This document shows, piece after piece, positions 40,507-46,965 of a stretch of DNA of 46,965 nucleotides. Each line of letters starts with the position of its first letter. The first letter of the stretch is position 1. The translations under genes and the position numbers were made by a program. The stretch covers positions 1 through 46,965 of the forward strand of contig NZ_JANIPD030000006.1 in the NCBI RefSeq assembly GCF_024609215.1, in the 5' to 3' direction. This DNA comes from Curtanaerobium respiraculi (GTDB taxonomy: Bacteria; Actinomycetota; Coriobacteriia; Coriobacteriales; Eggerthellaceae). Under the pieces are notes generated by a model that saw nothing but the letters and a program-made list of their open reading frames with translations, had not been told where the DNA came from and made no database searches.

Positions 40507-41811
40507 ATGGGAGAATTCGATCGGCAGGCAGAGTCAGCGGAGCGCCGGATGCAAGAGCCGGTGCCAGGCACCGGCGGCGTCGATGTCTCGCTCGGCGCAT
40601 GGCGGCGCCGAGCATATGCCGTCTGGGCCATCATCGGCTCGTTCCTCCTGCTCTTCGGCTTCGGCTACGTCCTCAACGTGCTCGCGATTCCCGTGGGCAT
40701 CCTCATCTGGTCGGCGGTCATCGTCTTCTGCCTGCGTGGCCTCGTGATCGCGATCGAGAAGCGCGGCCATTCGCGGATGGTGGCGGTCACCTGGTCGTAT
40801 ATCGTGCTTGCCGTCGCCATCGGCGCCATCGTGGGGCTGATGTCCTCGCCGCTGTTCGGCATCGGCGATCAGTTCAAGAGCATGGCGCTCAGCCTGCCGG
40901 ATTACATCTCCGGCGTCCAGAGCGCGTACAACGGGTTCGTCGAGGAGCATCCCGACCTGATGCAGAATCCCGCGGTGACCGATGTGGTCAACAATGTCAC
41001 CAGCTCGCTTGTGGGAACGCTCGAGGAGGCGATGCGCAACGGGCTGGACAGCCTGGCCGACATCGGCATCATCGTGGCGAATTCCGTGCTCTGCATCGGC
41101 TTCGCCCTGGTCGTGGCGTTCTGGATGCTGCTCGCCCTGCCCGACATGGGCCGTGAGATCAGGCGGCTGACCGGCGGGGCGCATAGTGAGAGCATGGAGT
41201 TCATCTACTTCACCTTCACGCGCGTGGTGGGCGGTTACATCAAGGGCATGCTGGTGCAATGCGGCCTGATCACGGTCGCCTGCGCAGTGCTGTTCCTGTG
41301 CCTGGGCGTGCCGAACGCGGTGGCGTTCGCCATCATCACCGGCATTTTGAATTTCGTCCCCGTGGTGGGGCCCTGGCTCGGCGGTGCCGCAGCGGGCCTT
41401 GCCGCGTTGGGCACGAGTCCCTTCACCGCCTTGATGGCGATCATCCTCACCGTGGCGGTGCAACAGGTGGTGTACACCTTTGTCAGCCCGAAGATCATGA
41501 GCGACACCGTCGATGTGCATCCCATGATGGTCATCTTCGCGATGGTCATCGGCCTGGCGGTGGGGACGCAGATGAGCGGCATCGTGGGCGGGCTCACGGG
41601 CATGCTGCTCGGTATCCCCGCTGCGGCCTTGGGAAAGTCCCTGTTCGTGTACTTCTTCGAGAAGCGCACCGGCCGTACCATCGTCGCCCCCGACGGCGTC
41701 TTCTTCAAAGGGTCGCCCAGCCTCGAGGGCAGCGCCATCGCCGATGCGACCGGTCGGAAGCATCCCCACCGCCGCTTCAAGCGACCGTCATCCATGCCTC
41801 CCGCGGAGTAG
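40507..41811 (+). CDS. AI-2E family transporter
   Basis: A 434-residue membrane protein of the AI-2E/PerM superfamily. An N-terminal pair of helices (about residues 38-80), a third (about 97-120), a soluble helical region (about 125-185) and four to five C-terminal helices (about 195-385) are seen; the typical GILNFVPVVGPWLGG (about 278-292) and PKIMSDTVDVHPMMVIF (about 329-345) segments are present. The substrate is not known for most members. The gene follows the DUF948-like gene by seven bases, but its ribosome-binding site is poor, so coupling is likely. Confidence 0.85.
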   Translation: MGEFDRQAESAERRMQEPVPGTGGVDVSLGAWRRRAYAVWAIIGSFLLLFGFGYVLNVLAIPVGILIWSAVIVFCLRGLVIAIEKRGHSRMVAVTWSYIVLAVAIGAIVGLMSSPLFGIGDQFKSMALSLPDYISGVQSAYNGFVEEHPDLMQNPAVTDVVNNVTSSLVGTLEEAMRNGLDSLADIGIIVANSVLCIGFALVVAFWMLLALPDMGREIRRLTGGAHSESMEFIYFTFTRVVGGYIKGMLVQCGLITVACAVLFLCLGVPNAVAFAIITGILNFVPVVGPWLGGAAAGLAALGTSPFTALMAIILTVAVQQVVYTFVSPKIMSDTVDVHPMMVIFAMVIGLAVGTQMSGIVGGLTGMLLGIPAAALGKSLFVYFFEKRTGRTIVAPDGVFFKGSPSLEGSAIADATGRKHPHRRFKRPSSMPPAE

Positions 41812-41820
41812 GTGCCGTCC

Positions 41821-44406
41821 GTGCGTAACATCTGGCGCGTGCTCAAGCGCGATATCCTGCGTCTGCTGAAGGCGCCTGCCGCCCTGGTGGTGGTGCTGGT
41901 GCTGATCGTGCTGCCTTCGCTGTACACCTGGTTCAACGTGGCGGGATTCTGGAACCCCTACGACAACACCGGCAACCTGCGCATATGCGTGGTGAATCAG
42001 GACGAGGGCGCCTCGAGCGAGCTCACGGGCGACTTACGCCTGGGTGATGAGATCGTCGACGAGCTGCACGGAAACACCCAGCTGGGATGGACGTTCACCG
42101 ACTACGATACCGCCATGCGGGAGGTGGAATCGGGGGAAGCCTATGCGGCGTTCGTGATCCCCTCCGATTTCAGCTACTGCTTCACGACGCTGCTTTCCGG
42201 CGATGTGCAGCAGCCCGCCCTGGGATACTACGTCAACGAGAAGGCGGGCGCCGTCTCCCCGAAGGTGACCGACACAGGCGCCACCAGTTTGGAGCAGACC
42301 ATCAACAGCACGTTCGTCTCGGTGGCGAGCGGCATCGTGGCGGATCGGCTGCAGCAGGACCTCGATGACGCCCGCGCGGAGATCGGCTCCGCGCAGGATA
42401 GCGCCGCGGGGAAGATCGGGGAGGCCAAGGCCCACGTGGGCGAGGCCCGGGTGTCGCTCGAGAACCTGGGCTCTGCCGGATCCGCCGCGAAGGGGAAGTC
42501 GCAAGAGGCCGTTTCCGCCTTGCAGGAGGCGCGGTCCACCGTCGAGGCGCTGCAGGACCAGATCTCCCGCATTTCGGATGACACCGTCACCGTGCAGAAC
42601 GAGCTCGGACCGCTGTCGACGCGGATCCTCTCGTCGTTGGAGAGGGGGTCGCTTTCCGCCTCGCAGGGGGTCTCCAAAGCGCATGTGGAGCTTTCCGGCG
42701 TGGCGTCCACGATCGAGGGCGCTTCGGGCACGGTGAAATCCGCCCTGGCGCAAGGCCAGAGGGCGCTTGACGAGTACAACCGGATCATCGCCCGCTTGGA
42801 GCAGGTGAAAGCAGCCCTTCCCGCCGACCGGCAGGGCGATTTCGACGCCGTGCTCTCCAAGGTGAAGGACAACCGCGACAAGCTCCAGAGCGCCCTCGAT
42901 GCGTTGAAGACGGCCGACACGGACGTCGAGGCCTTCGCATCCGGCATCGTCCAAGCCGGCGACGACGCCGACAGCGCCGTGCAGCAGTCCCTGTCCCGCG
43001 CCGATGCATATCGATCCGCGGTCTCAGACACCGCATTGCCCGCGGTGAACGACGCGCTTTCGCGGACGGTCTCGCTTGCCGCGGACCTCTCCACGGCCGC
43101 TTCCACCCAGAAGATGCTCATCGATCAGGCCATCACGGCATGCAACCAGCTGTCGATGACGCTCGACGGCCTCTCCGGGGCGCTCGATCAGACCGACTCG
43201 CTCATGGCGAACGTCGAGCAGGGACTCGGATCCACGCAGTCCGATCTCGCCGCGCTGGGAACCTCCGACCTCCTGTCGCAGATCGCGGGAGGGAAGATCG
43301 ATTCGGGCACGGTCGCCGATTTCATGCTCTCGCCCACGAAGATCACCACGATCCCGGTGTACGCGCCCAACTCGTACGGCGCGGCGATGGCGCCCCTGTT
43401 CTTCAACCTGACGCTGTGGATCGGTGTGTTCATGCTGATGGTCATCCTCCTGCAGGAAGTCGACGACGAGGGCATCCCGGGCCTCACGCTGGGGCAGCGG
43501 TATTGGGGCCGCTACCTGTTCCTAGCCCCCATCGCGGCCCTGCAGGCGGTGGTGTGCTGCATCGGGTGCCTGGTGCTCGGCATGCTTCCGGCAAGCGTGC
43601 CCCTATTCTTCGTCACCGCGGTGGTCGCATCCCTCACGTACCTGACCATCCAGTTCACGTTGTCGGTGTCGCTGCAGCACATCGGCAAGGGCCTCTGCGT
43701 CGTGCTGGTGTTCGTGCAGATACCAGGGGCGACGGGCCTCTACCCGGTGGAGATGATGCCCGAGTTCTTCCGGAACGTGTACCCGTTCTTCCCGTTCACT
43801 TATGGCATCAACGCGCTGCGCGAGACCATCGGCGGCTTCTATCAGGATGCATGGCTGTCGATGATGGGCATGCTCGTGCTGTTCGGTGTGATATTCCTCA
43901 TTCTCGGCCTGGCGCTGCGGCCTTACCTGACCAACCTCAACCGCATGTTCGCCTCGCAGATCAGGGAAAGCGACATATTCAACGGGGAGGAGGTCCACGC
44001 CCCCGCGCGGCGCTACCGGTGGGAGCAGCTGATGGACGCCCTGTCGGACCGCGAGGAGTACCGCGAGGGGATGCGCGTCTCGGCCGCCCGCTTCCTGCAC
44101 GTCTATCCCCGCCTGAAGGCATGCGCTTGGGCCTTCGGGATCGGGGTGCCGGCGTTGATGACGGTGGTGCTGACGTTGAACGAGGGCGAGAAGGTCGTGC
44201 TTTTGACGGTGTGGCTCATCTGGCTGGTCCTGATGATAACCTTCCTGGTCGTCGTCGAGTTCGTGCGCGACAGCGTGCAGCATCGGTTGGGCCTGGCGGA
44301 CATGAGCGACGAGGAGCTGCGGGGCCTGTTCCGCGTTCGCAGCCAGAAGATCGGACCGAACGTCGAACCGGGGGATGGGCCGGCGGGAGGCGATTCCGGT
44401 GCGTAA
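41821..44406 (+). CDS. YhgE/Pip-family membrane protein 1
   Basis: A Pip/YhgE protein of 861 residues (864 if GTG 41812 is used). One N-terminal membrane helix (about 17-37), a large extracellular coiled-coil-rich domain (about 50-510, heptad pattern), then five or six C-terminal helices of the ABC-2 type (from about 520). The paired gene has the same start, VRNIWR, which favours GTG 41821. Families near this are linked to phage infection in Lactococcus and to type VII secretion, but none of that can be inferred here. The end overlaps the next gene by eight bases. Confidence 0.85.
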   Translation: MRNIWRVLKRDILRLLKAPAALVVVLVLIVLPSLYTWFNVAGFWNPYDNTGNLRICVVNQDEGASSELTGDLRLGDEIVDELHGNTQLGWTFTDYDTAMREVESGEAYAAFVIPSDFSYCFTTLLSGDVQQPALGYYVNEKAGAVSPKVTDTGATSLEQTINSTFVSVASGIVADRLQQDLDDARAEIGSAQDSAAGKIGEAKAHVGEARVSLENLGSAGSAAKGKSQEAVSALQEARSTVEALQDQISRISDDTVTVQNELGPLSTRILSSLERGSLSASQGVSKAHVELSGVASTIEGASGTVKSALAQGQRALDEYNRIIARLEQVKAALPADRQGDFDAVLSKVKDNRDKLQSALDALKTADTDVEAFASGIVQAGDDADSAVQQSLSRADAYRSAVSDTALPAVNDALSRTVSLAADLSTAASTQKMLIDQAITACNQLSMTLDGLSGALDQTDSLMANVEQGLGSTQSDLAALGTSDLLSQIAGGKIDSGTVADFMLSPTKITTIPVYAPNSYGAAMAPLFFNLTLWIGVFMLMVILLQEVDDEGIPGLTLGQRYWGRYLFLAPIAALQAVVCCIGCLVLGMLPASVPLFFVTAVVASLTYLTIQFTLSVSLQHIGKGLCVVLVFVQIPGATGLYPVEMMPEFFRNVYPFFPFTYGINALRETIGGFYQDAWLSMMGMLVLFGVIFLILGLALRPYLTNLNRMFASQIRESDIFNGEEVHAPARRYRWEQLMDALSDREEYREGMRVSAARFLHVYPRLKACAWAFGIGVPALMTVVLTLNEGEKVVLLTVWLIWLVLMITFLVVVEFVRDSVQHRLGLADMSDEELRGLFRVRSQKIGPNVEPGDGPAGGDSGA

Positions 44407-46588
44407 TATCTGGCGCCTCTTCGTCGACGACCTGAAACGGCTGGGGATGAACGTGGTCACGGCCATCATCGTGATCGGGCTGGTGTTCATGCCCTCGATT
44501 TTCAGCTGGTACAACATCATCGGATGCTGGGATGTGTTCGCCAACACGGGCAACCTGGAGGTTGCCGTGGCGAACGCCGACGAAGGGTACACGAGCGATC
44601 TGATGCCCCTGCGGATCAACATCGGCGAGCAGCTGGTGAGCTCGCTGCGCGCCAACGACCAGCTGGATTGGGTGTTCGTGGACGCCGACGAGGCAGTGGA
44701 TGGCGCGATGTCGGGCGAGTATTACGCCGCGGTCGTCATCCCGGCGTCGTTCAGCCGCGACATGATGACGTTCTACTCGCAGGGCTCCGAGCATAGCAGC
44801 CTCGAGTACTACACGAACGAGAAGAAGAACGCCGTCGCGCCCAAGATCACCGGCCGTGGCGCCGATCAGGTATCGTACCAGGTCAACAAAGTGTTCAGCG
44901 AAACCATATCGGAAACCGCCCTGGGATTGGCCTCCGCTCTGTCCGACTACGTCGATACATCGGATGCGAAGGGCCGCATCGGCATCATCGCATCGCGCGT
45001 GAACGCCATGAGCGGCCAGATGACGCAGGCGTCCTCGGTGCTGCGCTCATACGCGCAGATCATGGATGCCGCGCAGGCATTGGTGGGCGATTCGACGCAG
45101 CTGCTCGAGCAGGCGCAAGGTGCGGTTGCGGATGTCGGGCGATCGGCACAGCAGGGCGATCAGGCCTCCTCGGGGCTTTCCGATGTGCTGAAGGAGTCCT
45201 CCGCCAGTTTGAGGGCGTCCCTGAAGCAGAGCAGTGCCGATTACGATACTGTCGCGTCCGATATCGAGTCTGCGTTCAGCGCCGCGAAGAAGGGTGCCTC
45301 CGACGCCTCGTCGCGCCTGCAAACGCAGGCGGACGAAGCGCAGAAACGCTCGGACGAGTACCGCAGTGCGGCGAACCAGCTTGCCGCGATTGCGAAAGAT
45401 CTGCCCGACGGCGCGGCGAAGGACTCCCTTGCAGCGGCGGCTTCCCGCATCAACGGCCTCGCCGATGCGCAGGCCGAGCTTTCGAAGAGCCTGTCCCAGT
45501 CCGCCGCCGACATCGCAGCGGGCGCAGACGGTGCGCAGGAGGGCTTCGACAAGGCGAAGCAGCAGGTCGATTCCGCAAAGGAATCGGCGCAGCAGGTCGA
45601 TCGGGATTTCGAGGAAAATGTCGAACCGGCCCTCGACGACCTTGCCGATAGCGTTTCCGTCGCGGTATCGACGCTCAAGGGCAGCGCGGGCAAGCTCGCC
45701 GACATCGATAGCGACTTGACGGGCGCGACCGACTCGGTGCAGGGCGGGCTTCGGTCGACGAAGGAAGACCTGCTGGCTGCAGCCGACGATGTCGATGGGT
45801 CGGCCGCGCGGCTGTCCTCCCTTTCCCAAGCGCTGAGCACGGCGCTTGCCAACGATGACGCCGCCGCGCTCAAGGCGGCTATCGGAAGCGACCCCGAGGC
45901 CATCGCCTCGGTCCTTTCCGCCCCGGTGAAACTCGACCGCCACGAGGTGTTCCCCGCGGAGAACTTCGGCAGCCAGATGGCGCCGCTCTACTCCACGCTG
46001 GGGTTATGGATCGGGTCGTTGCTCCTCGCGGTTGCCATCAAGGTCGTCGTGTCGAAGGACAATCGGAAGAATCTGGCCGATCCGAAGCCGCGCGAGCTGT
46101 TCTTCGGGCGCTTCGGCGTGTTCGCCCTGCTCTCGCTCGCGCAGAGCACCATCATGGCCGTGGGCAACCTTGTCTTCTTGAAGGTCCAGGCCGTCGAGCC
46201 GCTGCTGTACCTCATCTGCTTCTGGGTCGCGGGGCTGGTGTTCACGCTCTTCATCTATTCTCTGGTGGTGTCGTTTGCGAACCTGGGGAAGGGCATCGCC
46301 GTGTTCTTCCTGATCATCCAAGTGACCGCAGGCGGAGGCAGCTTCCCGTTGCAGATGCTGCCCGACTTCTTCCAGCAGGTGAGCCCCTATGTGCCGGCGA
46401 CGCACGTGATCAACGCGATGCGCGCCGCCATGATGGGCGTCTACCAGGGCGATTTCTGGGTCGAGCTCGCTTATCTGCTGCCCTTCGCCGCGATCGCCCT
46501 GCTCCTAGGGCTCGCCCTGCGCAAACCCTTCGAGCGGTTCATGCGCTGGTACGTGAAGAAAGTCGAGGCCAGCAAACTCGCCGCGTAG
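44399..46588 (+). CDS. YhgE/Pip-family membrane protein 2
   Basis: A second Pip/YhgE protein of 729 residues, paralogous to the one before it. It has the N-terminal helix (about residues 17-37), a DEGYTSDLMPLRINIGEQL segment (about 62-80), an extracellular coiled coil (about 190-490) and six C-terminal helices. The GTG 44399 start is supported by GGGAGG at 44385-44390 and by the shared VRNIWR start; the frame is also open from ATG 44375. It overlaps the previous stop by eight bases. A pair of unequal Pip paralogues suggests a heteromer. Confidence 0.85.
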   Translation: MRNIWRLFVDDLKRLGMNVVTAIIVIGLVFMPSIFSWYNIIGCWDVFANTGNLEVAVANADEGYTSDLMPLRINIGEQLVSSLRANDQLDWVFVDADEAVDGAMSGEYYAAVVIPASFSRDMMTFYSQGSEHSSLEYYTNEKKNAVAPKITGRGADQVSYQVNKVFSETISETALGLASALSDYVDTSDAKGRIGIIASRVNAMSGQMTQASSVLRSYAQIMDAAQALVGDSTQLLEQAQGAVADVGRSAQQGDQASSGLSDVLKESSASLRASLKQSSADYDTVASDIESAFSAAKKGASDASSRLQTQADEAQKRSDEYRSAANQLAAIAKDLPDGAAKDSLAAAASRINGLADAQAELSKSLSQSAADIAAGADGAQEGFDKAKQQVDSAKESAQQVDRDFEENVEPALDDLADSVSVAVSTLKGSAGKLADIDSDLTGATDSVQGGLRSTKEDLLAAADDVDGSAARLSSLSQALSTALANDDAAALKAAIGSDPEAIASVLSAPVKLDRHEVFPAENFGSQMAPLYSTLGLWIGSLLLAVAIKVVVSKDNRKNLADPKPRELFFGRFGVFALLSLAQSTIMAVGNLVFLKVQAVEPLLYLICFWVAGLVFTLFIYSLVVSFANLGKGIAVFFLIIQVTAGGGSFPLQMLPDFFQQVSPYVPATHVINAMRAAMMGVYQGDFWVELAYLLPFAAIALLLGLALRKPFERFMRWYVKKVEASKLAA

Positions 46589-46618
46589 GGAGCGCGGGTT
46601 AAGTTGAAGGAGCCGACT

Positions 46619-46642
46619 CCCTGACTCCGGAGGAGATCAGGG
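46619..46642 (+). terminator. Hairpin after the Pip operon
   Basis: CCCTGACTCC (46619-46628) pairs with GGAGATCAGGG (46632-46642) with one bulged A and a three-base loop, 30 bases after the last stop. A T-rich stretch only comes later (TGATTGTTT). The remainder to 46965 contains no gene I can support. Confidence 0.45.
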
Positions 46643-46965
46643 GCCAGTTCCTGATTGTTTACCCCTTTAGTTATCGCGTTTAAGTAGCGGGGGCTGTTCA
46701 CAGCTGGTTTTTCCTCCCCTCGGACATGCCAATGCGAGCAAGATCGCAATACGGTTTGGCTGCACATTTGCAGAGATCTGCGGGAGGCGGGCGGCATCGA
46801 CTGCTCATGGGTGCCGTTCTCTAGGGAACCGCCGATGAATTCCGCCAGCCCGGGGGCGGCATGCTGGCGCCGGAGCGGCCCGATCCCCGTCCGCGCACGC
46901 CTGCGCCCGCTCGGCTTCCGCCGCTTTGGCGCTCAGCCCGCCGCCCCCGGCCAAGGCGGAATTAA

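Overview
The window is about 47 kb of GC-rich DNA that reads as a chromosome segment of an anaerobic Eggerthellaceae-type actinobacterium (class Coriobacteriia). This placement is inferred from gene content, not from a search: Tat-exported molybdoenzymes and an arylsulfotransferase, a selenocysteine formate dehydrogenase, a multiheme c-type cytochrome with a Ccm maturation system, giant acyl-CoA dehydratase activase-like proteins, and a Bacillus-like metS-tatD-ksgA-veg gene order in high-GC DNA. Most genes lie on the + strand in tight, often ATGA-overlapping operons. The - strand carries one tRNA, one inserted ATPase gene and one gene relic.

Layout. 1-611: 3' end of an arylsulfotransferase. 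828-5504: metG, tatD, a small flavoprotein, ksgA and veg. 5805-6491: a Crp/Fnr regulator. 6490-7070: a frameshifted XRE-regulator relic, a perfect 16-bp palindrome, several hairpins and a 35-codon ORF with a Tat-like motif. 7132-14833: a translationally coupled unit of a 1585-residue surface protein with three related Shp/NEAT-like domains, a Tat lipoprotein, a permease with an extra N-terminal domain, and a short ATPase. 14932-19245: a small protein and a 1335-residue double activase. 19574-25303: the formate dehydrogenase operon fdnGHI-fdhE, with an in-frame UGA (Sec) followed by a textbook bacterial SECIS. 25304-26666: a lower-GC islet with a RelB/PIN toxin-antitoxin pair ending at tRNA-Ala(CGC). 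26730-27545: a SpoU methyltransferase. 28025-34368: a pentaheme-type NrfH-like cytochrome followed by ccmE, F, A, B, C, D. 34372-36374: galU, a homocysteine-methyltransferase-like protein lacking its zinc cysteines, and a small unknown. 36567-36741: a probable 6S RNA just upstream of rarA (36767-38077). 38060-39968: a 168-bp direct repeat flanking an inserted DUF234-type ATPase. 40002-46588: a small membrane protein, an AI-2E-family permease and two tandem YhgE/Pip proteins.

How it fits together. Formate is oxidised outside the membrane by FdnGHI and electrons pass to quinone. A NrfH-like cytochrome can take quinol electrons to an exported reductase not encoded here, and the Ccm genes attach its hemes. 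The surface-protein/ABC unit may import a ligand, possibly heme; this is the best candidate for an undescribed system in the window. The other strong observation is the 168-bp duplication around the ATPase gene, whose single mismatch removes the extended -10 TG from one of the two promoter copies.
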